A stretch of 64,000 nucleotides of DNA from Nitrosomonas sp. Nm84 (GTDB lineage Bacteria > Pseudomonadota > Gammaproteobacteria > Burkholderiales > Nitrosomonadaceae), in the NCBI RefSeq assembly GCF_003201565.1, contig NZ_QJJP01000005.1, positions 62,001 through 126,000 on the forward strand. Reading direction: 5' to 3'. Under the pieces are notes generated by a model, which was not told the origin of the DNA, made no database searches, and saw nothing but the letters and a program-made list of their open reading frames with translations. The position numbers and the translations under genes were made by a program. Position 1 is the first letter of the stretch. Each line of letters starts with the position of its first letter. Of the stretch, positions 52,801 through 61,566 are shown piece after piece.

Positions 52801-54495
52801 TTAGGCTGTATCTTTTTTTAGTAACAGAGGAATACCTTTTCTTTTCGTATTTAAAAACCATTTTGTGACATCATCTAAGAAAGCCCATACATCAGCATCT
52901 GTTGGTTTCCTATAGCTTTCGATATCAGGATCCTCTCCCATTTTTTCGAAAATCTCAACCAACCAATCAGGTCCATGCTTTTCCACTTTTAAATCACTTA
53001 ACCACGACTCTAATTCACCAATAGGAACAACAAATAGACCATAATCTTTTAGTTTATTGAGTAAATTATTAAATGCTTCTCTATCCCCATTCTCTAATAT
53101 TGTTTCTCCTCCGTCTGTTTTCATGTCTTTTCCTGTCTCATCGAACTTTTTCTTAATTAACGTTCTTAGCGTTGCCAACGATTCTAATTCCATACTTGGA
53201 ATAAAGGCAGAATCCAGAAAGCTGGTCCATACTTTACCGCCTTCTTTTATGATATCGATATCTACGATTCCCGCAACTGGAATACCAATTTCACGAAGAG
53301 GCTTTATGATTGTTTTAATAGTCTGTTTATTTTGCGCATGCAAAAATAAACAATTAGGAATTCCTCTATTATCATCTTGAAGTAGTCGTTCATTTATTTC
53401 TTGATAAAATGCTCTGTCAGTATCCGATTCGGTGACAATGACAAATTCATAAAATAATCCATTTAAAACCCCAGTAGATCTAAGTAAAGGATTTCTCATT
53501 AATTTCAAAATATCTTGATTAGGTAAAACTTTTGCGGTAGAAACATTATCACGGTGTGTTAACCTAACTATATTGACTTGCGCTCCTGATTGAATACAAC
53601 CCATCACAAAGCTTGAACTGTGAGTTGAAACTAATAATCTTTTTTGTGAAATGGTACTAAGTCTAGATATTTCTTTACCTAATTTAAATGATAAAGCTGG
53701 ATGCAAAAATGCTTCAGGCTCATCTATCAATAAAATTGATGGATCACCAGCAAGAATTTCGATGAGCATTCCGGTAAATGCTTTTACCCCATCACTTGAT
53801 TGACTAATCGGCGAAGCTTTTGAGTGAAATTCAACAGCTTCAGCATGAATTCCTCTTTCTTCCATATCATCTTTAGGAGGTATTAAAGATAATTTTAATT
53901 TTAACATCCCAAGTTCTGTTGGATCGACTACAAGATAATGACCAAAAGCCTCATAAACAATTTTTCGAACTTGTTTCCTCAATTCATCTTGGCGAAAAAG
54001 AATTTGAAAGCTTGTTTGCGGTTCACTTTGCAAGTTACCCGCGTGTTGATCCTCTATTAATTCAATTCTATTTTTACCATTTAGTAGCAATGTCTTATAT
54101 TTCAAATAATACATACATGCAACTATAGAATTACCGCTATCATTTGGTTTTAATAAACTATCTTTCAAACTATTCTGACCGATTACGAGTTTGTCTCCTT
54201 TTTTTCCAACAAAAATATTATCAACTTCTAAAACGTCATCTGTTTCAGGCTTCAAAATAATACTTTGAATAATTGCATCAATTTCATTAATATTTATTTC
54301 ATTTAATTCAATATTATCAATAATAAAGTTATTAGCATTTTTACGTCCATTGTTACAGAATTGGTAAATCTCAGATAAAACCTTACTTTTACCTGAATTG
54401 TTCGGCCCAACAAAAATAGTGATTGGAGTAACGTCGATTGTCGTTTTATTTATTTCGCTAGTAGTGCCAAATTTTATTTTTATATTGCTTATCAT
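52801..54495 (-). CDS. OLD-family nuclease (ABC-type ATPase plus TOPRIM)
   Basis: A 564-residue protein with Walker A GPNNSGKS (30-37), a signature-like SQSSDGVKAF, Walker B ILLIDEPEAFLHP (about 250), a D-loop/His switch (LLVSTHSSSF), and a TOPRIM start VIVTESDTDRAF (about 348). OLD-type nucleases are known in antiphage defence (P2 Old, GajA of Gabija). No UvrD-like helicase or reverse transcriptase lies beside it, so it would be a stand-alone OLD enzyme. Confidence 0.88.
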   Translation of the reverse strand: MISNIKIKFGTTSEINKTTIDVTPITIFVGPNNSGKSKVLSEIYQFCNNGRKNANNFIIDNIELNEININEIDAIIQSIILKPETDDVLEVDNIFVGKKGDKLVIGQNSLKDSLLKPNDSGNSIVACMYYLKYKTLLLNGKNRIELIEDQHAGNLQSEPQTSFQILFRQDELRKQVRKIVYEAFGHYLVVDPTELGMLKLKLSLIPPKDDMEERGIHAEAVEFHSKASPISQSSDGVKAFTGMLIEILAGDPSILLIDEPEAFLHPALSFKLGKEISRLSTISQKRLLVSTHSSSFVMGCIQSGAQVNIVRLTHRDNVSTAKVLPNQDILKLMRNPLLRSTGVLNGLFYEFVIVTESDTDRAFYQEINERLLQDDNRGIPNCLFLHAQNKQTIKTIIKPLREIGIPVAGIVDIDIIKEGGKVWTSFLDSAFIPSMELESLATLRTLIKKKFDETGKDMKTDGGETILENGDREAFNNLLNKLKDYGLFVVPIGELESWLSDLKVEKHGPDWLVEIFEKMGEDPDIESYRKPTDADVWAFLDDVTKWFLNTKRKGIPLLLKKDTA

Positions 54496-54659
54496 CTGTA
54501 TATTGTGGTTAGAGTTAATGCAATAAAATCATCAATTTCAAGTATTAACACTATTTAAGTAATTACGATACTCACTTAATGATCGATCTTGAGTAAGATA
54601 AATTTTCAATAGCGTATTCATAATCACCATACAAATGAACAATCAATGCTAAAACTGTT

Positions 54660-55494
54660 TAGATAGTGTAGTCATGAGATAAGAGATATGAGATTCTTTT
54701 AATGAAGGAGGATTTCATATGACACAAGTCCATCGCAGGCACGATATATCGGATAAGGTTTGGGCATTGCTGGAGCGGCATTTACCTGGACGGGAAGGTA
54801 GTTGGGGCGGTATAGCAAGAGATAATCGTCAATTTATTGATGGGGTTTTCTGGATTATTCGCACGGGTGCGCCATGGCGTGACTTACCGCCGGATTATGG
54901 AAATTGGAGTAACACTCACCGTCGTTTTATCCGTTGGCGTGATAAGGGAGTATGGGAAAGATTATTGGAAGTTCTGATTGACGAACCGGATTACGAATGG
55001 CTAATGATCGATGCAAGCCATTGCAAAGTGCATCCGCATGCGGCAGGTGCAAAAGGCGGCAATCAAGATATGAGTCGCACAAAAGGGGGCTCAACACAAA
55101 GATACATCTGGCCGTGGATGCGCATGGTATGCCGCTCAGAATTATTATTACGGAGGGTACCAGAGCAGATTGCACACAGGTTGATCGCCTGATCGAAGGG
55201 CTTGATGCTGATTATTTGCTGGCAGACCGTGGTTATGACAGCAACGCAATTATTGAACAGGCAAGGAGGCAGGGTATAAAAGCCGTAATCCCCCCAAAGA
55301 AAAACCGCACAGCACAAAGGTTTTACGACAAAGAACTCTATAAATTACGGCATCTTGTCGAAAATGCTTTCCTCCATCTCAAGAGATGGCGTGGGATCGC
55401 CACAAGATACGCTAAAAACACCGCATCTTTCCTCGCCGCTGTACAGATCAGATGCATCGCTCTCTGGACAAATATCTCATGACTACACTATCTA
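54660..55494 (+). mobile_element. Complete IS5-family insertion sequence
   Basis: Terminal inverted repeats TAGATAGTGTAGTCATGAGA (from 54660) and the complement ending at 55494 match perfectly over 22 bases and bound an 835-bp element with a single split transposase. Both ends and the frames look intact, so this may be a recent insertion. Confidence 0.88.
54719..55482 (+). CDS. IS5-family transposase made by -1 frameshifting
   Basis: The first frame (54719-55192) holds the N-terminal domain (VWALLERHLPGREG; IRTGAPWRDLPP) and the first catalytic Asp (LMIDASHCKVHPHA). The second frame (open from 54997 to 55482) continues LNTKIHLAVDAHGMP, LLADRGYDS and HLVENAFLHLKRWRGIATRY. They overlap in the -1 phase at ACAAAAGGGGGC (55079-55090); A-AAA-GGG is a typical slippery heptamer. 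This fits programmed frameshifting in the IS427-like branch of IS5. Confidence 0.88.
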
Positions 55495-56094
55495 GCAAAA
55501 TATAAGGAAATGTTTATTATATGCTTTATAAAATTGCCTAAATTGGAACTTACCCGTTTACGCAAACTTGAGAACTCCTACATTTTGCCTTTGGCAAAGC
55601 CTCGGAGCCTCCTTTCAAGATTTGCTACTAGCCTGAAATTATATTTTAAAGTGTTGCTTTCGTAGAAAGAACTTCAAGAATATGAGGAGTTTTAATTAAT
55701 TTATCAATAGGTGATGTGTTATGGAGAAAAGATGCCCGCATTGAGCGCTTTACTGGCAAATATTATTTTTTGTTTAACGATATCGAGAGTCGTTGCAAAA
55801 AAGAGTGATAAAGAAAATAAGTGTAAAATAGCTGATATGCATAAATAATGCATATCAGCTTGTTTTGAAGTACTACTTTTTTGACCGAACAGTTCGAGCT
55901 GTTCACATTTTTAAAGGAGAACCCCTTAAGTATGCTACTTTTTATAATTAATGCAATACGTAAATATGTTTTAAGTAAGATCAATATCAAACTTAAAATC
56001 CGTTTTAAATTTAAGTAACTTCCATAAACCAGCATTTCTTAAATCCTATCCTGTTGTTCTGATGGGATTTAGGTATGCTACAAAAATGCGAGTC
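55495..56094. other. Gene-poor stretch with a 13-bp hairpin
   Basis: No convincing gene over 600 bases. AGCTGATATGCAT (55830-55842) and ATGCATATCAGCT (55848-55860) form a perfect stem with a five-base loop, terminator-like. The palindrome GAACAGTTCGAGCTGTTC lies at about 55884. A minus-strand frame at 55763-56035 is Leu/Ile-rich but has no support. Confidence 0.4.
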
Positions 56095-56244
56095 TTAAAG
56101 TTTCTCCGAAATTCTTTCAGGTATGTCAAATATCAAACGCTCAAATTGTTTGCTAGAAATAAGGCGATTTCCTCTTAGAAAGATAATTAATAAAACGTAA
56201 GGTGGTATTAACAGTTTGTAAAAAATAAAATTAAGAATTTTCAA
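56095..56244 (-). CDS. Small membrane protein downstream of the Zot fragment
   Basis: A 49-residue frame with a TTG start preceded by AGGATAGGGAG, a hydrophobic segment (LIPPYVLLIIFLRGN) and a charged tail (FERLIFDIPERISEKL). It begins 11 bases past the Zot-fragment stop on the same strand, so it probably belonged to the same filamentous-phage operon. Start codon and length make it tentative. Confidence 0.4.
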   Translation of the reverse strand: MKILNFIFYKLLIPPYVLLIIFLRGNRLISSKQFERLIFDIPERISEKL

Positions 56245-56255
56245 CTCCCTATCCT

Positions 56256-57030
56256 CTAAAGCTTGTTAGTCGCAATCCAACCGTAAGTGATTGCTGCATT
56301 GCAGGTATCCGGAACAATATTTAAGCGTTGCGCTTTATGGCCATAACAAACGCAGTTTGCTTTGCTGGAAACACAAGCTGCAACTTGCGACCAATCAACA
56401 TTCTCAGATAACATTGAAAGCGATTCCCTGATGGGTTGATTAGTGATGGTTGCAGATACCGGTACGACAGCATCATTTGGTATTCCGCTAACTTCGGCTG
56501 AATTTTCAGTTTCTTTATTTTCTGCAATCGATGGCAGTGGCTCAATCAATCGATCCGTAATGCGACCATAAGTGATCATTGCCATTGTCGGAATCGCGAA
56601 TAATAGAAAAATTGCCGCATAAACCATTTTAGGAATTGCCGCTTGGGTTTTTCCACATGTAGACTCGCTGAGTAATACAGTTCGAACGCTTTCTTTTCCA
56701 GTTTGTACGGTTTCTTGACTGCGTTTGCCCTGTTGGTTTTGAGTTTCGGGTTAGCGCAGTATTCCGACCATTCATATTGTTTATTTCCAGACCATTCCTG
56801 GCTCAGGTGAATATGCCCATCTGCGTTTTCCAGTACGAACGGATGCACAAACTTGGGCGATTGCGTGATAACCAGGAAATCAAGCCCGTGCTTTCTATGT
56901 TGGGAAAGATACTTGATGTACTCAGGAGGGTCTTTCAGATCGATGGCCGGCCACGGGTAAGCGGCTTCATCCATAACAATAAAGCTGCCTTCCGTTATAT
57001 TGTTGAGCTTTTGAAAGTGATTGTTCGCGT
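56256..57030 (-). pseudogene. Zot-like filamentous-phage assembly ATPase, truncated and frameshifted
   Basis: The readable part starts in mid-gene (NHFQKLNNITEGSFIVMDEA, with the Walker B Asp-Glu) and continues AAYPWPAIDL, LDFLVITQSPKFVHPF and YYSASLHVEKPKR. There the frame shifts by one base at about 56634 (AAGCGGCAATTCC) and goes on as IPKMVYAAIFLLFAIPTM, a transmembrane segment, to a periplasmic domain with cysteines. This is the layout of Zot/pI proteins that assemble filamentous phages. The P-loop N-terminus is missing, cut where an IS5 relic begins. Confidence 0.8.
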
Positions 57031-57108
57031 GATTTCAGCAAAGAAATTACTAAAAAATACCCTGATATTCACATAACAATCAGAAATTGTAACGAATTTG
57101 ATAATTCG

Positions 57109-57318
57109 TTGGATTTTGCAAAGGTCTCGAAAGGTAATACAGACATAGATTGGGGCTTGTATAAATATCGGCATTTAGTGGAAAACGCTTTTGCGCGATT
57201 AAAGCAGTATCGCGCAGTGGCAACACGATATGACAAACTGAAGAGAAATTATGAGAGTATGGTTGTCTTGGCTTGTGGTTATCTGTGGTTACCCATGTGA
57301 AATGTCAACAGACCCTAG
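57109..57318 (+). pseudogene. IS5-family transposase, C-terminal remnant with right end
   Basis: A 63-codon frame with YKYRHLVENAFARLKQYRAVATRYDK, the C-terminal catalytic Glu region of IS5-type transposases, followed by CTATGTGAAATGTCAACAGAC-like terminal sequence (about 57300-57318). The 5' part is absent. It differs from the intact IS5 element at 54.7 kb. Confidence 0.75.
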
Positions 57319-57722
57319 CAAGTTGTCTTTATTTAGATTGGATGTTGTTAGAGCCAAAAGGACTGGAGTCGGAGTATATCTGTCTCTTTCTATGCTTTAG
57401 AATAGGCAATCTATTGACTCTATAAGATAGTTGACTAATGATAAGATTGTATGTATTGTCATTCTTTATTGAATCATGATTGGCCAAAGGTCGATCTCAG
57501 TTCACCGCGTTCTTGCGGTAACTTAAAACCACGTGCGTGGCACGTTCGCAGATATATGGTTGGCTTTAGCCAAATCGTACCTGCCGGCTTTAGTCGAGGT
57601 AGTGGTTCAATTTCGGTTGCCGTTTAAAGTTTATTAAAAATATGACGTTAGTCATATTATAGAAAGGAATAGTCGCAAAGTATTATTTCTGAAATAAGGC
57701 TAGAGTGAAGGAGTAAAAAAAT
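57319..57722. other. Gene-free stretch upstream of a small membrane protein gene
   Basis: About 400 bases with several short inverted repeats (CCGCGTTCTTGCGG at about 57507; ATATGACGTTAGTCATAT at about 57640) and no gene. It may hold the promoter of the next gene. Confidence 0.35.
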
Positions 57723-57902
57723 ATGGAAATTAGCAACCTGTTGTTTTGGGCAGTAGGTGCTATTGCGCTGGCTGGTTTCATAGATTGGAAGATCATAAAT
57801 TGGATAGTAGGCAAAGTTACAGATAACCTACGTAATAAAGTTCATTGTGAACGATTGATATTTGAGCCTGGTGATAAGTTAAAATCAGCAGAATTAGACT
57901 AG
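57723..57902 (+). CDS. Small single-span membrane protein
   Basis: A 59-residue frame (MEISNLLFWAVGAIALAGFI; a transmembrane helix at about 5-22, then a charged tail). It has a good ribosome-binding sequence (GAAGGAGT, eight bases upstream) and a strong terminator right after it, so it looks like a real one-gene unit. Function unknown. Confidence 0.6.
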   Translation: MEISNLLFWAVGAIALAGFIDWKIINWIVGKVTDNLRNKVHCERLIFEPGDKLKSAELD

Positions 57903-57928
57903 ATTGAAGTAACTCAAAACCGAATGTA

Positions 57929-57958
57929 AAATACCCCGTCGAAGGGGTATTTTTTTTG
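57929..57958 (+). terminator. Intrinsic terminator after the small membrane protein gene
   Basis: AAATACCCC / GGGGTATTT forms a stem with a six-base loop (GTCGAA), followed by eight T residues: a textbook rho-independent terminator. Confidence 0.88.
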
Positions 57959-57959
57959 C

Positions 57960-58787
57960 ATGAAATCAATGAGAAAGTTTTTAAACTGGTTCGTAAATCA
58001 CTTATTCGGACACCTAATTACATTACCAGTAGTTAGTTTCTGTTTATTTTTGGTTGCCAAAATACCCGAGTGGCTAGAAATAATCGATAAACCAAGATTA
58101 ATCAGCTATATCGAGTCACACCCAATACGTGTAGTATTTACTGTACTACTTCTTAGTTTTATTATCCTTTTTATAGGTCGAGGTTATCGCTTTTTAATAA
58201 CAGCTATTAGAAATAGAGAAATTCTTTTAACTGTTGGGGTATCGGGATTCTGGAATCATTCAAACGACGTTCAAAAGAAAGAGAATTGGGAATTTTGCCA
58301 ACAAAGAATCTTATCTAACGAAACAAGACAACTGCGAATCCTAGGGGCGACAGGATGGGATACATTTGGTAAAAGAGAGGCACCTTTGCATGACTTGGTT
58401 GAAAACTTTACTGGCGAGATAAAGATTTTACTACTCAAGCCGGAAAGTAAAGCAGCTAGTGCTCGTGCTCGATCGGTTGGCGTCAGTCCTGATGATTATA
58501 ATAAAGAAATAAATGACACAATTTATTTTTGTAACCAACTGAAAGCGCGCGGTAGGCCTATTACTGTGAAGTTTTATGATCAATCACCCATATGGAAAAT
58601 GATCTTCACAGAGAAATACATGTGGCTTCAATACTACAAACAAGACAAGCACGTGGATGAAACACCAGTCTATATGTTGTTTGCGAATGATAGTAAAACG
58701 TCACTTTATTTCCCGCTACTTAACGTCTTTGTTAAAAAATGGGATTACGACAACAACAAAACCGTGGTTGAGCCAGGAAACAGTTAA
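57960..58787 (+). CDS. Two-span membrane protein with unrecognised cytoplasmic domain
   Basis: A 275-residue protein with two transmembrane helices (about 15-35 and 55-78) and a C-terminal domain of about 185 residues (RILGATGWDTFG; EIKILLLKPESKAASAR; EKYMWLQYYKQDK; VYMLFANDSKTSLYFPLL). The alternation of LGATGW, LLLKP and a late YFPLL segment resembles phospholipase-D-like or related alpha/beta effector domains, but no HKD motif is visible. Two-helix anchor plus soluble domain is common among membrane-acting defence effectors. The start lies inside the T-run of the preceding terminator; ATG at 57969 is an alternative. Confidence 0.6.
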   Translation: MKSMRKFLNWFVNHLFGHLITLPVVSFCLFLVAKIPEWLEIIDKPRLISYIESHPIRVVFTVLLLSFIILFIGRGYRFLITAIRNREILLTVGVSGFWNHSNDVQKKENWEFCQQRILSNETRQLRILGATGWDTFGKREAPLHDLVENFTGEIKILLLKPESKAASARARSVGVSPDDYNKEINDTIYFCNQLKARGRPITVKFYDQSPIWKMIFTEKYMWLQYYKQDKHVDETPVYMLFANDSKTSLYFPLLNVFVKKWDYDNNKTVVEPGNS

Positions 58788-58861
58788 ATTCTTTCTAAAA
58801 GATATGATCTTTTGATTGTGTCCAAATACCTGTATTTTGTTCTGTGCTCAATATCTCATTC

Positions 58862-59207
58862 AATCGCACCATAAGTGGAGAGCATTACACAGACACTCAC
58901 GGTTTTACGGATACGAATTTTACAGCCTTCGCCATGTATGGGAAACGCTTTGTCCCACGCATACGAGGATTACAGAAGCAGGCAATTTTCCGCATTGATA
59001 CAGAAAAAGATTATGGTCCGATAAAAGTTTTGTTAGAGAAAAAAGACCGAACCTTGCATCCAGAATGGATCGCTGCCGAATGGGACCGGATGGGACATTT
59101 CTATGCTTCACTGGAAAGCGGACACGCCACAGCTTCTACAGCACTCAAACGACTAAACGGATTCTCAGGAAAAAACCATTTCTATCGTGCCAATCGTGAA
59201 TTTGGCC
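58862..59207 (+). pseudogene. Tn3-family transposase fragment cut by IS66
   Basis: The segment reads EHYTDTHGFTDTNFTAFAMYG, KRFVPRIRGLQ and WDRMGHFYASLESGHATASTALK, then NREFGR, where it meets the IS66 left end. This is an internal to C-terminal part of a Tn3-family TnpA (the FTDTNF region holds a catalytic acidic residue). Both the N-terminal two thirds and the C-terminus are absent. Confidence 0.88.
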
Positions 59208-59283
59208 GTAAGCGTCCAACGCCACCATCTAACAATTTTTAATGCGCTCAATTATCCTCAAACATTTTTTGAGAGGATAACCA

Positions 59284-59580
59284 ATGGCATTACCGACAGA
59301 TCCGCAAAAACATATAGAGACCTGGCAGTCGAGTGGTTTATCGCAGGTAGCGTATTGTCGTCAGCACAAGCTGAATTCCAAAACATTCGCGAACTGGTTG
59401 CGGGTTTATCGTTCTCAACCAGTTGCTGCAGTTGCGTCGACTTTGATTCCGGTTGAGATCAAGTTGGAGCCTTCGTCATCCGGGTCACTGTGTTTACGCT
59501 GTCCGCAAGGTCATACGCTAGAACTACCAGCAGAGATATCACCCCAATGGCTGGGGAAATTGCTGAAATGCCTGGATTGA
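59284..59580 (+). CDS. tnpA: IS66 accessory protein TnpA
   Basis: A 98-residue protein with a helix-turn-helix-like N-terminus (HIETWQSSGLSQVAYCRQH; NSKTFANWLR), typical of IS66 OrfA. A GAGAGGA ribosome-binding sequence precedes it. It overlaps tnpB by 13 bases. Confidence 0.9.
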   Translation: MALPTDPQKHIETWQSSGLSQVAYCRQHKLNSKTFANWLRVYRSQPVAAVASTLIPVEIKLEPSSSGSLCLRCPQGHTLELPAEISPQWLGKLLKCLD

Positions 59581-59918
59581 TTGCTAATCCGGGTAACATC
59601 TGGCTGGCAGTAGAGCCGGTTGATATGCGCCGTGGTATTGATGGTTTGTCGATGCTGGTACAGCAGTCTTTGGAGCATGCGCCTTGCGCAGGTTCAGCTT
59701 TTGTGTTTTGCAATCGTGCCGGAAATCGCATCAAGGTGTTGCTGTGGGACGGCACCGGCGTGTGGTTGTGCCAGCGCCGTTTGCATGAGGGTAAATTTGT
59801 TTGGCCAAAGTCAGATGAACGCTGTTTTACGTTGACGCAAGCACAGTGGAATTGGCTAATAGCCGGTGTCAATTGGCAGCGATTATCGGCGTTTCCACCG
59901 GCACATTTAAAGGCTTAA
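59568..59918 (+). CDS. tnpB: IS66 accessory protein TnpB
   Basis: A 116-residue protein (PVDMRRGIDGLSMLVQ; FVFCNRAGNRIKVLLWDGTG; VWLCQRRLHEGKF), the conserved IS66 OrfB (unrelated to the RNA-guided TnpB). The ATG at 59568, inside the tnpA end, gives the usual length; upstream in-frame starts exist. It is needed with TnpA and TnpC for transposition. Confidence 0.92.
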   Translation: MPGLIANPGNIWLAVEPVDMRRGIDGLSMLVQQSLEHAPCAGSAFVFCNRAGNRIKVLLWDGTGVWLCQRRLHEGKFVWPKSDERCFTLTQAQWNWLIAGVNWQRLSAFPPAHLKA

Positions 59919-59980
59919 CAAAACATCTATAAGCCTCTATTAATAAGCGTTTCAGTGTGTTTTGTGGTAGAATTGGCACC

Positions 59981-61546
59981 ATGAAAACGCTTGCACAATT
60001 AGATCATTTGAATCTTGATGCAGATACTAGAATGCAGGTTCAAATGCTGATTGAGCAATCGCAAAAAGAAATTCATTCTCAGCAGCTCAAAATCCAAGCG
60101 CTGACCATGGAGTTGGCCTATTTGCGCCGGAACCTTTTTGGCAAAAAGAGCGAGTCATTATCTGCACACCCCGATTTGTTCGAGGAAACTTTACAAACTG
60201 ATCTGGCAGCGGTACATGCCGAAATCGAACAGCTCGACCCATCAGCAAAAGCCGATTCGGCTAAATCAACACGTTCCCGCGCTGGCCGCCAACCATTGCC
60301 AGAACACCTGCCACGTATTGAACACCGTCACGAACCAGAATCCTGCCAATGCAGTCAATGTGGTCAGAATCTGGTTAAGATCGGTGAAGATATTAGCGAG
60401 CAGTTGGATGTGGAGCCAGCAAAGTTCTTCGTTCACCGTCACATCCGTCCACAATATGCATGCAAGACCTGTGAAATCGTTACTGCCGCGCCTATTCCGT
60501 TAGCCATTATTGATGGCGGTATGGCCGCACCCGGCCTGCTGAGTTGGGTGCTGACCAGTAAATACCTGAATCACCTACCACTCTATCGCTTAGAACAGAT
60601 TGCCGCACGGGAACAAGTCACGCTTTCACGCTCAACAATGGCGGAATGGGTCGGTCGTAGCGGCGTTGCACTCCAACCTTTGGTGGATCGGCTGACCTGG
60701 CATCTGTTGCAAGGCAACACGCTGCATGCCGATGAAACGCCAGTAGCGCAACTTGATCCTGGCAAAGGCAAGACGCGCAAGGCCTACTTGTGGGCCTATC
60801 GCAGCAACGACTTGGAACCTGGGCCGCGCATTATCATCTTCGACTATCAAGCCGGTCGTAGTGGCCGGCATGCGCAAAGCTTTCTGGAAAACTGGCATGG
60901 TCATTTGCTGGTCGACGACTATGGCGGCTACAAAGCCCTGTTCGCCGAAAAACAGACGGAGTCCTGCACTGAACTGGCTTGTTGGGCGCATGCACGCCGT
61001 AAATTCTTCGATCTGCACCAGGCTAATAGCAGCCTGATGGCGTTGGAAGCGTTGCAGCGTATCGGCAACTTATATACTATTGAAGTAGAAGGTAAAGATC
61101 TGACCATCGCAGAACGTCAACAACTACGGGAAGAAAAAAGCCTGCCCGAGTTGGAGGCATTACACGATTGGCTGGTGCAAACCCGCGCTCAAACAGCAAA
61201 TGGGGGTGGTTCCGCCAAAGCCTTGGATTACACACTGAAACGTTGGGGCAGCCTGATCCGCTATGCACAAACCGGCCACCTGCCAATTGACAACAATCCC
61301 GTAGAAAATGTCATTAGACCTATCGCGATTGGAAAAAAGAATTGGTTATTTACCGGTTCAGAGCGTGCAGGCCAACGTGCAGCAGCTATTCAAACTCTAT
61401 TTGGAACTGCTCAACTCAACGGTCTGAACTCATCTGATTGGCTCAAAGATACGCTCATAAAATTACCCACGTGGCCTAACAGTCGAATTGACGAGTTGCT
61501 ACCGTTACCACCTGAATTTATTGAAATGCTGAGAAAAAATAATTGA
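59981..61546 (+). CDS. tnpC: IS66 transposase TnpC
   Basis: A 521-residue DDE transposase: an N-terminal coiled coil (1-55), LRRNLFGKKSE, a zinc-binding CQCSQCGQ, LHADETPV (first Asp), LLVDDYGGYKAL (second Asp), CWAHARRKF and DNNPVENVIRPIAIGKKNWLF (Glu), split here. The start MKTLAQLDHL at 59981 is preferred over a GTG-type start 24 bases upstream. All catalytic residues are present. Confidence 0.95.
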   Translation: MKTLAQLDHLNLDADTRMQVQMLIEQSQKEIHSQQLKIQALTMELAYLRRNLFGKKSESLSAHPDLFEETLQTDLAAVHAEIEQLDPSAKADSAKSTRSRAGRQPLPEHLPRIEHRHEPESCQCSQCGQNLVKIGEDISEQLDVEPAKFFVHRHIRPQYACKTCEIVTAAPIPLAIIDGGMAAPGLLSWVLTSKYLNHLPLYRLEQIAAREQVTLSRSTMAEWVGRSGVALQPLVDRLTWHLLQGNTLHADETPVAQLDPGKGKTRKAYLWAYRSNDLEPGPRIIIFDYQAGRSGRHAQSFLENWHGHLLVDDYGGYKALFAEKQTESCTELACWAHARRKFFDLHQANSSLMALEALQRIGNLYTIEVEGKDLTIAERQQLREEKSLPELEALHDWLVQTRAQTANGGGSAKALDYTLKRWGSLIRYAQTGHLPIDNNPVENVIRPIAIGKKNWLFTGSERAGQRAAAIQTLFGTAQLNGLNSSDWLKDTLIKLPTWPNSRIDELLPLPPEFIEMLRKNN

Positions 61547-61566
61547 TAGATGGTGGCGCTGGACGC

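Noticed and set aside
53919-54128. Plus-strand frame inside the OLD gene
   Set aside because: Antisense shadow of a gene with strong Walker and TOPRIM motifs.
55763-56035. Minus-strand 90-codon frame
   Set aside because: Composition reflects AT-rich DNA, it spans a strong hairpin, and it has no ribosome-binding sequence or family pattern.
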